This document shows positions 1 through 6,833 of a stretch of DNA of 10,083 nt, one piece after another. Within the stretch, counting starts at the first letter, position 1. Every line of letters begins with the position of its first letter. This stretch comes from Rhodobacterales bacterium. Its GTDB lineage: Bacteria > Pseudomonadota > Alphaproteobacteria > Rhodobacterales > Rhodobacteraceae. The stretch spans positions 1-10,083 of the forward strand of contig JAAFIJ010000075.1 of the NCBI GenBank assembly GCA_013298675.1. Reading direction: 5' to 3'. The position numbers were made by a program, and so were the translations under genes. The notes under the pieces are model-generated. The model made no database searches. It worked only from the letters and a program-made list of their open reading frames with translations, and had not been told where the DNA came from.

Positions 1-1346
1 CAGAAGTGGAACCACAGTGACACCACGATGTAGAACCCGATCATGGCAATCAACTGGGTGCCATACCCAAGGAACACTGCAAAATACGTCACTGCACACA
101 GCGCCATCAGCGCTATGGCTGGCAAGGGGTGCATGGGGTGAACATAGCCGCGCTTGATCGTATCAAGCGGCCATTTGCGGCGGAACAAGATCATGTTGAT
201 AGGCATGAACGTATAGCCCAACAATCCCGACAAGATTGAAAAGGTGATCACTTGGTCAAGAGGCGCACCCAACGCGAAAATCAGCGCGATGGGCACCAGA
301 AAGATAATCGCCCGATATGGCGTGCGGTACACCGGATGCACCGCGCCAAACCAAGCGGGCAGGTAATGGTCACGCCCCATGGAAAACCACGCGCGGCTTG
401 CGTCATTGATACAGCCATTGGCCGATGCAAGTGTTGCAAACAACGTGCCGATCCCCAACAGCCATACCAACCCGTTGGAGCCAGAGATTTGGGCCGCCGA
501 GAACAACGGCGCCACCGCCCCGTTTACCCCGTCACCCAAAAACTCCCAAGGCAGCAATCCTGCGCAAACATACCATGTCAGTGTTGCCGCAATCAGCAGC
601 GTCATGATCCCGGCCAAAGTGCCGAAAGGCAAGGAACGTGCCGGAGAGCGGACTTCTTCGGCGGCTTGGGTCGTACCCTCGATCCCTAGATAGTACCAAA
701 GGCCAAAGTGCATAGCGGCCAGAATACCCAGCCATCCATAGGGCAATGCGGCCTGACCGCTCATCAGGTCCGCGTGACGCATGATGCCAGCGCCCAGCAG
801 CGGTGAGGTTGCGAGGAAGATCACGATGATCGCCACAAAAGCGACTGCGGTGATCACAAGGTTAAAGGTCAACGTTGCCAAAACCCCGCGATAGTTCAGC
901 CAAGCCAGAAACATGATCGACAAGATGATGAACGGCTTTTGGTTCAGCCCGCCCTCATGCCCGGACATACCAGCGACAGTATCGACCAAGAAGCCAATGG
1001 TAATCGCATTGCCCGCCTCAAGCATTGTATAGGCGAACACCAGATATAGCCCGACGTTAAAGGCCATCAACGGCCCCATGATGTGCTTGGCTTGGGTGTA
1101 TTGACCGCCCGCAGCGGCAACCGTCGAGGTCACCTCACTGTCGATCATCGCCACGCAGGTATACAAAATGCCCGCGAACCAGCAGGCAATCAGGGCTGCA
1201 TAGGCGCCGCCTTTGCCCACCCCAAAGTTCCAGCCCATGTATTCGCCGACCAACACGATCCCGACCCCCAGCGCCCACACATGTGCGGGGCCCAGAACCC
1301 GTAACAACCCAACCGACTCGGGGGCTTTGCTTGCAGAGTTTGCCAT
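1..1346 (-). CDS. APC-superfamily amine/amino-acid permease, ethanolamine-permease-like (3' end cut by window)
   Basis: Inner-membrane secondary transporter. The frame is open from the ATG at 1344-1346 to the window edge, giving 448 residues with no stop; family members are usually about 450-500 aa, so little is missing. About a dozen hydrophobic segments are visible. Family signatures: GEYMGWN at residues 34-40, resembling the first helix of ethanolamine-type (EAT) permeases; EGTTQAAEEVRSPARSLP at 223-240, the typical APC motif after helix 6; and SMGRDHYLP at 322-330. It is the last readable gene of a tight minus-strand operon, starting 9 nt after the 55-aa gene, with GGGGC overlapping that stop as a weak ribosome site. 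Being divergent from the mgs-gmaS operon suggests a small amine or its glutamyl derivative as substrate; that is inference. An amino-acid substrate is equally possible. The family assignment is firm, the substrate is not. Confidence 0.9.
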   Translation of the reverse strand, partial: MANSASKAPESVGLLRVLGPAHVWALGVGIVLVGEYMGWNFGVGKGGAYAALIACWFAGILYTCVAMIDSEVTSTVAAAGGQYTQAKHIMGPLMAFNVGLYLVFAYTMLEAGNAITIGFLVDTVAGMSGHEGGLNQKPFIILSIMFLAWLNYRGVLATLTFNLVITAVAFVAIIVIFLATSPLLGAGIMRHADLMSGQAALPYGWLGILAAMHFGLWYYLGIEGTTQAAEEVRSPARSLPFGTLAGIMTLLIAATLTWYVCAGLLPWEFLGDGVNGAVAPLFSAAQISGSNGLVWLLGIGTLFATLASANGCINDASRAWFSMGRDHYLPAWFGAVHPVYRTPYRAIIFLVPIALIFALGAPLDQVITFSILSGLLGYTFMPINMILFRRKWPLDTIKRGYVHPMHPLPAIALMALCAVTYFAVFLGYGTQLIAMIGFYIVVSLWFHF

Positions 1347-1355
1347 CTTATGCCC

Positions 1356-1523
1356 CTAAAGTTTGTGTTGTTCGGTCAAGGCTTCCAACTCGCCCTCACG
1401 GGACGAGGTGAGAACCTCTTCGGAGTAGGTGCTGTCGATCTTGATCCAGTCGATCACGATCAGCAGGCCAAACAAGGCAGACAGCGCCCAAGCGGCGTAT
1501 TCAATCCAGTTCCAGATATCCAT
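1356..1523 (-). CDS. 55-aa single-pass membrane protein in the permease operon
   Basis: I do not recognise a named family. The 55-residue product begins MDIWNWIEYAAWALSALFGL, has one membrane helix at about residues 8-27, then a charged, probably cytoplasmic amphipathic tail (EEVLTSSREGELEALTEQHKL). It starts 9 nt after the stop of the 126-aa gene, behind a GGGGGC ribosome site at good spacing, and ends 9 nt before the permease ATG. The spacing, the clear ribosome site and the coherent membrane-protein composition support a real gene despite its size. A likely role is an accessory or stabilising subunit of the permease, by analogy with other small membrane proteins that partner transporters; this is inferred from position only. 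Confidence 0.8.
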   Translation of the reverse strand: MDIWNWIEYAAWALSALFGLLIVIDWIKIDSTYSEEVLTSSREGELEALTEQHKL

Positions 1524-1532
1524 TTTTGCCCC

Positions 1533-1913
1533 CTATTTCCCGTCGAATTTTTCCGCGATCACGTCGCGGTATTCGATGTCAGAGAATTTGATCATCATGT
1601 AAAAATAGCCGAGGATAACGACGACCATGACGGCCAGACTCATCCAGCTAAAGCTGTAATCATAGCGCGCGGTGATCATTTCTGCGGCCGAGGCTGCGTC
1701 TGCAAAGCCAAGCTTGTTCCATTGCTCGACCATCGCCGCATTCTGGCCAAGGCTTTCCCATGTCGGATTCTCGACCGGTACCGAAACCTTGCTTGACCCT
1801 GCAAGGCCCAACCATAAAGGCAAGAACAGCGCGCCCACAGACAAAACCACCAACACGATGACGTCGATGATCTGGCCAAATTTGCTTTGAGTAGGGGGAA
1901 TGTAACGGGCCAT
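1533..1913 (-). CDS. 126-aa two-helix membrane protein with extracytoplasmic loop, permease operon
   Basis: No named family recognised. The 126-residue product has a short polar N-terminus, a membrane helix at about residues 15-37, a loop of about 50 residues (38-89) that is polar and rich in Ala, Asn and Trp, a second helix at about 90-108, and a charged C-terminal tail. With both ends cytoplasmic, the loop would face the periplasm, where it could contact substrate or the permease; this topology is inferred. The ATG at 1911-1913 directly abuts the stop of the upstream 96-aa gene (no gap), so translational coupling is likely. Clustering with two other small membrane proteins and an APC permease suggests a multi-subunit transporter. 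It contains no recognisable enzymatic motif. Confidence 0.85.
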   Translation of the reverse strand: MARYIPPTQSKFGQIIDVIVLVVLSVGALFLPLWLGLAGSSKVSVPVENPTWESLGQNAAMVEQWNKLGFADAASAAEMITARYDYSFSWMSLAVMVVVILGYFYMMIKFSDIEYRDVIAEKFDGK

Positions 1914-2204
1914 CTATTTCCCCTTCGCTGCTTTGGCCGCATCCATAAACTTGATGTCGAGCCCATACATGAAATCGCGATCTTCGCGGTAATGGCGCAG
2001 CATCGCCATGATCGCGGCGGTGTTGAACACCAGCACAAAGGCACCGCCGATCAATAGTAACGCGCGCGCAGCACCTGATGGGGCAAGCCCCCAAGTTCCC
2101 CAGGCCACAAAGATGATTGCCAGCCAAAGGCCGACCACAAACGCCCACGCGATCCGCGTGTCACTTTTGTGCATCGCTTCTATTCGAGTATTCAAGTCAG
2201 ACAT
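1914..2204 (-). CDS. 96-aa two-helix membrane protein, first gene of the permease operon
   Basis: No named family recognised. I chose the ATG at 2202-2204 (product begins MSDLNTRIEAMHKSDTRIAW) because GGGAGGGA sits just upstream; a longer reading from 2270 adds 22 non-membrane residues and lacks a comparable ribosome site. The protein has a charged amphipathic N-terminus, a helix at about residues 18-38, a short loop, a second helix at about 46-68, and a charged tail (HYREDRDFMYGLDIKFMDAAKAAKGK in two stretches). Overall it is a hairpin membrane protein with both ends probably in the cytoplasm. It leads the minus-strand operon whose last readable gene is the permease, so it is probably a dedicated partner of that transporter or of the other two small proteins. 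Confidence 0.85.
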   Translation of the reverse strand: MSDLNTRIEAMHKSDTRIAWAFVVGLWLAIIFVAWGTWGLAPSGAARALLLIGGAFVLVFNTAAIMAMLRHYREDRDFMYGLDIKFMDAAKAAKGK

Positions 2205-2329
2205 AGTTCCCTCCCTATGCCCCTTTCCCAAAACTTTACGCGCCGGGGCACAGGCAGCGTCAGTCAGCACCCGGCTCTTTGGCCGGACAGCTTCCCAGAG
2301 TTGCCCTCTGTGTGAATTTTGTTTGCCAA

Positions 2330-2358
2330 TAGGAAACAGTGTTGCAACAATCTGTCAA
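2330..2358 (-). promoter_or_regulatory. Putative promoter of the permease operon
   Basis: On the minus strand a perfect TTGACA -35 element lies at 2353-2358. With a 17-nt spacer, the -10 position (2330-2335) reads TTCCTA, which is weak but acceptable for alphaproteobacterial promoters. The spacer holds the palindrome TGTTGCAACA. It lies about 125 bp upstream of the first start codon, leaving a long leader. No transcript data, so the call is tentative. Confidence 0.4.
2340..2349. promoter_or_regulatory. Palindromic operator candidate TGTTGCAACA
   Basis: A perfect 10-bp palindrome, flanked by the looser pair ACAG/CTGT. It lies between the presumed -35 and -10 of the permease promoter and about 75 bp upstream of the presumed mgsA -35. 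A repressor bound here would block the minus-strand promoter and could still influence mgsA. The cognate regulator is unknown, and short palindromes do occur by chance. Confidence 0.3.
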
Positions 2359-2424
2359 AGCATTTGATTAAATTCTATGCGGTTTATGAACCATTGCCCT
2401 GTGGTGAAAAAAGTTTCTTCTCAG

Positions 2425-2452
2425 TTGACGAGCCGGATTGACGTGCTAGCGT
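2425..2452 (+). promoter_or_regulatory. Putative promoter of mgsABC-gmaS
   Basis: TTGACG at 2425-2430 is followed after 16 nt by TAGCGT at 2447-2452, which would place the transcription start near 2459 and leave a leader of about 25 nt with GAGGAG (2471-2476) ahead of the mgsA ATG. A second TTGACG at 2438-2443 makes a 13-bp-spaced direct repeat, but its -10 would run into the ribosome site, so the first is preferred. The -10 match is poor. Confidence 0.35.
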
Positions 2453-2484
2453 AGGGAAACGGATTAATACGAGGAGTCGTCGCC

Positions 2485-3381
2485 ATGTGCGGAATCGTCG
2501 GGCTTTTCTTGAAAGACCCAAAGCTGGAACCCCATCTGGGCCAAATGCTGACCGACATGCTAATCACCATGACGGACCGCGGCCCCGACAGCGCCGGGAT
2601 TGCGATTTACTCAACTGGTAAAGTTGGGTCGGGCAAAATCACTGTCCAGTCGGCAACGCCGGACGTGGACTTTGAAAACCTTGATCAGGACTTGAAGAAT
2701 GCCTTGGGCAAACCGGTTTTGATGCTGGTGAAATCGACCCATGCCGTGTTGGAAATGCCGGCCGATCAGATGGACGCGGCGCGCGCAGCACTTGCACAGT
2801 TGCGCCCCGGAATGAAGATCATGAGTTCTGGCGAAGGCATTGAGATTTATAAAGAAGTGGGACTGCCGCGCGATGTGGCTGCCCGCTTTGAAGTCGCGAA
2901 AATGCACGGAACCCACGGCATCGGCCACACCCGTATGGCCACGGAGTCCGCCGTGACCACCATGGGCGCGCACCCATTTTCGACCGGCGCCGACCAATGC
3001 CTTGTGCACAACGGCTCCCTGTCAAACCACAACGGGGTGCGACGCGAGTTGAAACGCTTGGGCATGACGTTTGAGACCGAAAACGACACCGAAGTAGGTG
3101 CCGCTTTTGTCAGCCACAAACTGCAAGAGGGCGAAACGCTGGGTCAAGCCCTTGAGGCGACTTTGACCGATCTTGACGGATTCTTCACCTTTGTCGTCGG
3201 CACCAAAACCGGGTTCGGTGTGGTCCGCGACCCAATTGCCTGTAAGCCTGCCGTGATGGCGGAAACTGATCAGTATGTCGCTTTTGGGTCTGAATACCGT
3301 GCCATGGTCAGTTTGCCCGGCATTGAGACCGCCCGTATTTGGGAACCTGAACCTGCCACCGTCTACTTCTGGGAACGCTGA
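2485..3381 (+). CDS. mgsA: N-methylglutamate synthase subunit A (class II glutamine amidotransferase domain)
   Basis: Amidase subunit of N-methylglutamate synthase (also annotated GlxB-like). In glutamate synthases this Ntn-hydrolase domain releases ammonia from glutamine; in the methylamine pathway the equivalent step releases methylamine from gamma-glutamylmethylamide. Visible motifs: the N-terminal nucleophile Cys2 in MCGIVGLF, RGPDSAG at residues 32-38, GHTRMAT at 147-153, HNGSLSNH at 175-182 and ENDTE at 199-203. These match the class II amidotransferase active site. The 298-aa length is typical of the stand-alone subunit, but the stretch between RGPDSAG and GHTR is much longer than in the core fold. 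GAGGAG precedes the ATG at proper spacing. It starts a plus-strand operon, with mgsB following after 2 nt. Adjacency to gmaS favours N-methylglutamate synthase over ordinary glutamate synthase. Confidence 0.88.
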   Translation: MCGIVGLFLKDPKLEPHLGQMLTDMLITMTDRGPDSAGIAIYSTGKVGSGKITVQSATPDVDFENLDQDLKNALGKPVLMLVKSTHAVLEMPADQMDAARAALAQLRPGMKIMSSGEGIEIYKEVGLPRDVAARFEVAKMHGTHGIGHTRMATESAVTTMGAHPFSTGADQCLVHNGSLSNHNGVRRELKRLGMTFETENDTEVGAAFVSHKLQEGETLGQALEATLTDLDGFFTFVVGTKTGFGVVRDPIACKPAVMAETDQYVAFGSEYRAMVSLPGIETARIWEPEPATVYFWER

Positions 3382-3383
3382 AC

Positions 3384-4073
3384 ATGCAGACTTTTGACCT
3401 TGAAGCGCAGGGGCTGCGCGCGCTTAACCAAGCGCTTCACGACCTTAAGGGCCAGACCAACCAAACCGCATGGGAGGTGGTGAACCCCAAGGGCAGTCAT
3501 GCCATCGCGGTAGGGGTTGATGCACCGATTGATCTAACGGTGCGGGGATCCACGGGCTATTATTGTGCTGGCATGAACAAGCAGGCGACGATCCGGGTCA
3601 AAGGCTCGGCGGGCCCGGGTGTTGCGGAAAACATGATGTCGGGAACAGTGATCATTGACGGCGACGCCAGCCAATATGCCGGAGCCACAGGGCGAGGTGG
3701 TTTGTTGGTGATCAAAGGCAACGCCTCGTCGCGCTGCGGCATTTCGATGAAGGGCATCGACATTGTCGTGCACGGAAACATCGGCCACATGTCCTGCTTC
3801 ATGGCACAATCGGGCAATATGCTGGTGCTGGGTGACGCAGGCGACGCGCTGGGGGATAGCCTGTATGAAGCGCGCCTATTCGTGCGCGGTTCGGTAAAGT
3901 CGCTGGGCACCGATTGCATCGAGAAAGAGATGCGCCCAGAGCATTTGGCGATCATCGCGGATCTTTTGAAGCGTGGTGAGGCCGAACACTTGGCCAAACC
4001 GTCAGAGTTCAAACGCTATGGGTCGGCCCGTAAGCTATACACGTTCAACATCGACAACGCGTCGTCGTACTGA
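3384..4073 (+). CDS. mgsB: N-methylglutamate synthase subunit B (GXGXG beta-helix domain)
   Basis: A stand-alone version of the C-terminal GXGXG domain of the glutamate synthase large subunit (GlxC-like, also related to a subunit of formylmethanofuran dehydrogenase). It has no active site of its own and is thought to be structural, organising the complex that channels methylamine from MgsA to MgsC. In the 229-aa product, residues about 56-170 carry right-handed beta-helix turns with regularly spaced Gly pairs: GSAGPG at 74-79, IDGDASQYAG at 91-100, IKGNASSRCG at 110-119, VHGNIGH at 129-135, LGDAGDALGDS at 149-159 and VRGSVKS at 167-173. Short polar tails flank them. The ATG lies 2 nt after the mgsA stop, with no strong ribosome site of its own, so coupled translation is likely. 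mgsC follows after 7 nt. Confidence 0.87.
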   Translation: MQTFDLEAQGLRALNQALHDLKGQTNQTAWEVVNPKGSHAIAVGVDAPIDLTVRGSTGYYCAGMNKQATIRVKGSAGPGVAENMMSGTVIIDGDASQYAGATGRGGLLVIKGNASSRCGISMKGIDIVVHGNIGHMSCFMAQSGNMLVLGDAGDALGDSLYEARLFVRGSVKSLGTDCIEKEMRPEHLAIIADLLKRGEAEHLAKPSEFKRYGSARKLYTFNIDNASSY

Positions 4074-4080
4074 GGCATAT

Positions 4081-5406
4081 ATGAGCGATTTTCCCCATAC
4101 CCCGCCCAAACAAAGCTGGACCTTTTCCAACGACGTGAACGCAGAGATTCGCCGCGCTGCGGCGACAGGCATCTATGATATTCGCGGGGGTGGCTCCAAA
4201 CGCCGCCTGCCGCATTTTGATGATCTGCTGTTTCTAGGCGCGTCAATTTCGCGCTATCCACTGGAAGGCTACCGCGAGAAATGTGCGACCGATGTCTGGC
4301 TTGGCACCCGCTTTGCGAAAAAGCCGATCCATCTTGATATTCCGGTGACCATCGCGGGCATGTCCTTTGGCGCATTGTCTGGCCCTGCAAAAGAGGCACT
4401 TGGTCGCGGCGCGTCTGCGGCAGGCACCTCGACCACCACAGGCGACGGTGGCATGACCGAAGAAGAGCGCGGGCATTCGAATACGCTGGTGTATCAATAC
4501 CTTCCGTCGCGTTATGGTATGAACCCTGATGACTTGCGTCGGGCTGATGCGATCGAAGTGGTGGTAGGCCAAGGGGCGAAGCCCGGCGGCGGTGGTATGC
4601 TGTTGGGGCAGAAAATCTCTGACCGTGTGGCGATGATGCGGAACTTGCCCAAAGGGATCGACCAACGATCAGCCTGCCGTCACCCTGACTGGACCGGTCC
4701 AGATGACCTTGAAATTAAGATCATGGAAATCCGTGAGATCACCGATTGGGAAAAGCCGATCTATGTGAAAATTGGCGGCGCGCGGCCCTATTATGACACC
4801 GCTTTGGCGGTGAAAGCGGGCGCTGATGTGGTGGTTCTTGACGGGATGCAGGGCGGTACGGCCGCGACGCAGGACGTGTTTATCGAAAACGTCGGCATGC
4901 CGATTTTGGCATGTATCCCACTTGCGGTAAAAGCACTGCAAGATCTGGGGATGCACCGCAAAGTGCAACTGATCGTGTCGGGCGGTATTCGAACCGGCGC
5001 GGATGTTGCCAAAGCGATGGCGTTGGGCGCTGACGCGGTGGCAATTGGCACTGCTGCGCTGATCGCGCTTGGTGACAACGATCCGGCACTTGAGGCCGAG
5101 TATCAAAAGCTGGGCACCACAGCGGGCGCATATGATGATTGGCATGAAGGTAAGGACCCTGCGGGCATTACCACGCAAAACCCAGAGCTGTCCGCACGTT
5201 TTGACCCGATCCTTGGGGGGCGCCGCCTTAAAAACTATCTGAAGGTGTTGACCCTAGAGGCGCAGACCATTGCGCGGGCTTGCGGTAAAAACCATCTGCA
5301 CAATCTGGAACCTGAAGACCTTTGTGCGCTGACCATCGAGGGCGCGGCAATGGCAGGTGTGCCATTGGCTGGCACCAATTGGATCCCCGGCAAGAACGGT
5401 TTCTAA
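4081..5406 (+). CDS. mgsC: N-methylglutamate synthase subunit C (FMN-binding glutamate-synthase domain)
   Basis: Synthase subunit (GlxD-like). An FMN-containing TIM barrel should reduce the imine formed between 2-oxoglutarate and methylamine to N-methylglutamate. The 441-aa protein shows the glutamate-synthase barrel signatures: GQGAKPGGGG at 163-172, KIGGARPYYD at 230-239, DGMQGGTAATQ at 254-264, SGGIRTGADVAKA at 300-312 and GADAVAIGT at 316-324. The segment that normally carries the three cysteines of the [3Fe-4S] cluster, just before P-x-G-x-x-T-Q, reads AGAYDDWHEGKDPAGITTQ here, with no cysteine; Ala348, Trp354 and Asp359 occupy the expected positions. I chose the ATG at 4081 because GAGG at 4072-4075 (overlapping the mgsB stop) lies 5 nt upstream; a longer reading from 3973 would overlap mgsB by about 100 nt. 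Third gene of the operon. Confidence 0.88.
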   Translation: MSDFPHTPPKQSWTFSNDVNAEIRRAAATGIYDIRGGGSKRRLPHFDDLLFLGASISRYPLEGYREKCATDVWLGTRFAKKPIHLDIPVTIAGMSFGALSGPAKEALGRGASAAGTSTTTGDGGMTEEERGHSNTLVYQYLPSRYGMNPDDLRRADAIEVVVGQGAKPGGGGMLLGQKISDRVAMMRNLPKGIDQRSACRHPDWTGPDDLEIKIMEIREITDWEKPIYVKIGGARPYYDTALAVKAGADVVVLDGMQGGTAATQDVFIENVGMPILACIPLAVKALQDLGMHRKVQLIVSGGIRTGADVAKAMALGADAVAIGTAALIALGDNDPALEAEYQKLGTTAGAYDDWHEGKDPAGITTQNPELSARFDPILGGRRLKNYLKVLTLEAQTIARACGKNHLHNLEPEDLCALTIEGAAMAGVPLAGTNWIPGKNGF

Positions 5407-5413
5407 ACTATTG

Positions 5414-5437
5414 GCCGGCCTGAACAATCGGGCCGGC
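5414..5437 (+). other. Intercistronic stem-loop between mgsC and gmaS
   Basis: GCCGGCC (5414-5420) pairs perfectly with GGCCGGC (5431-5437) across a 10-nt loop, all G-C pairs, 7 nt downstream of the mgsC stop. No T-run follows, so it is not a standard intrinsic terminator. It could stabilise or process the upstream mRNA, or attenuate, and so set different levels of MgsABC and GmaS. Function is inferred from position. Confidence 0.5.
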
Positions 5438-5470
5438 TCCTTAATCATAAAGACGACAGGGAGCGACCAA

Positions 5471-6778
5471 ATGGTCAAGGATTTAGCCGCCTACGCCAAG
5501 GAAAAGGGCGTTAAATATTTCATGATTAGCTATACTGATCTGTTCGGCGCACAGCGTGCCAAGCTGGTCCCGGCGCAAGCCATCAACGATATGGTCGTTG
5601 ACGGAGCGGGCTTTGCAGGCTTTGCAACCTGGCTTGATCTGACAGCCGCCCACCCTGACATGATGGCTGTGCCCGATCCGTCCTCGGTCATTCAGTTGCC
5701 GTGGAAAAAAGAGGTTGCTTGGCTTGCCTCTAACTGTGTGATGGAAGGCAAACCTGTTGCTCAAGCCCCGCGCAACGTGTTGCGCAAACTGATTGATGAA
5801 GCTGCCAAAGATGGCTTGCGGGTGAAAACCGGGGTAGAGCCTGAGTTTTTCTTGCTGACACCAGAAGGCGACAAAATTGCCGACCCCTATGATACCGCTG
5901 AAAAGCCTTGCTACGACCAGCAAGCGATGATGCGCCAATATGATGTGATTTCGGAAGTCTGTGACTACATGTTGGAATTGGGCTGGGAGGCCTACCAGAA
6001 CGACCACGAAGACGCGATTGGCCAGTATGAGATGAACTGGAAATACGACGACGTTCTGCAGACCGCCGACAAGCACAGTTTCTTTAAATTCATGATGAAA
6101 TCGGTGGCTGAAAAGCACGGCCTGCGCGCAACCTTTATGCCAAAGCCGTTTAAGGGCCTAACGGGTTCGGGTTGTCATGCGCATATCTCTGTCTGGGATC
6201 TGGCCGGCAAAAAGAACGCGTTTTCGGACGATACCAAAGAACTTGGCCTGTCGGACCGAGGCCGCAGTTTCCTTGGCGGCATCATGAAACATGCCAGCGC
6301 TTTGGCTGCGATCTGCAACCCGACTGTCAACAGCTATAAACGTATCAATGCGCCGCGCACGTCTTCGGGGGCGACTTGGGCGCCCAATACTGTGACTTGG
6401 ACGGGCAACAACCGCACCCATATGGTGCGGGTGCCGGGGCCGGGGCGGTTTGAATTGCGTTTACCCGATGGTGCGGCAAACCCCTATCTGATGCAGGCTG
6501 TGATCCTTGCCGCAGGCATTGACGGCGTGCGCACCAATGCTGATCCTGGTCCTCGTTATGACATTGATATGTATACCCAAGGCCATACCGTTTCGGGTGC
6601 GCCAAAGCTGCCGTTGAACCTTTTGGATGCCTTGCGTCTTTACGATCAGGATTCGACGCTTAAAGCGATGATGGGCGAAGAGTTTTCGGCCGCATACATC
6701 AAGCTCAAGGGGCGTGAGTGGGACAGCTATGCCAGCCACTTCTCTAAATGGGAAAACGAGCACACGCTGGATATCTGA
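5471..6778 (+). CDS. gmaS: Gamma-glutamylmethylamide synthetase (glutamine-synthetase family)
   Basis: ATP-dependent cytosolic ligase that joins methylamine to the gamma-carboxyl of glutamate, giving gamma-glutamylmethylamide, the substrate of MgsABC next door. The 435-aa product has the glutamine-synthetase active-site motifs: EPEFF at residues 123-127 (metal-binding Glu), HEDAIGQYE at 179-187, GSGCHAHIS at 232-240 (the GxGxHxHxS metal/ATP motif), NPTVNSYKR at 283-291 and RFELRLPD at 326-333. Length and motif spacing fit GMAS rather than the usual 470-aa nitrogen-assimilating GlnA, and I see no GlnA-type adenylylation loop. I chose the ATG at 5471, behind AGGGAG about 9 nt upstream; reading from 5357 would add about 38 residues overlapping the mgsC coding sequence. 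Last gene of the operon, 64 nt after mgsC, with a strong terminator downstream. A gamma-glutamyl ligase for another amine is the main alternative. Confidence 0.9.
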   Translation: MVKDLAAYAKEKGVKYFMISYTDLFGAQRAKLVPAQAINDMVVDGAGFAGFATWLDLTAAHPDMMAVPDPSSVIQLPWKKEVAWLASNCVMEGKPVAQAPRNVLRKLIDEAAKDGLRVKTGVEPEFFLLTPEGDKIADPYDTAEKPCYDQQAMMRQYDVISEVCDYMLELGWEAYQNDHEDAIGQYEMNWKYDDVLQTADKHSFFKFMMKSVAEKHGLRATFMPKPFKGLTGSGCHAHISVWDLAGKKNAFSDDTKELGLSDRGRSFLGGIMKHASALAAICNPTVNSYKRINAPRTSSGATWAPNTVTWTGNNRTHMVRVPGPGRFELRLPDGAANPYLMQAVILAAGIDGVRTNADPGPRYDIDMYTQGHTVSGAPKLPLNLLDALRLYDQDSTLKAMMGEEFSAAYIKLKGREWDSYASHFSKWENEHTLDI

Positions 6779-6795
6779 CCCGCGCAAACGATCAA

Positions 6796-6831
6796 AAAAA
6801 CCGCCGCACGGAATGCCGTGCGGCGGTTTTT
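6796..6831. terminator. Bidirectional intrinsic terminator between gmaS and tmm
   Basis: The G-C stem CCGCCGCACGG (6801-6811) pairs perfectly with CCGTGCGGCGG (6816-6826) around a 4-nt AATG loop. Flanking A (6794-6800) and T (6827-6831) tracts extend the stem and give a U-run after the hairpin on either strand. It starts 17 nt after the gmaS stop and lies about 100 nt past the tmm stop, so it should end both convergent transcripts. Confidence 0.92.
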
Positions 6832-6833
6832 GT

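Noticed and set aside
3973..4080. Upstream in-frame start extending mgsC by 36 codons
   Set aside because: The extension overlaps mgsB coding sequence in another frame and has mgsB-shadow composition; the ATG at 4081 has GAGG at good spacing.
2485..5406. mgsABC considered as an ordinary split glutamate synthase for ammonia assimilation
   Set aside because: The three-gene split, absence of a gltD partner, loss of the iron-sulfur cysteines and adjacency to gmaS all favour N-methylglutamate synthase.
5483..6118. Long antisense open frame (211 codons) opposite gmaS
   Set aside because: It lies wholly inside a gene with full glutamine-synthetase motifs, its translation has low-complexity composition with no domain, and no ribosome site is evident.
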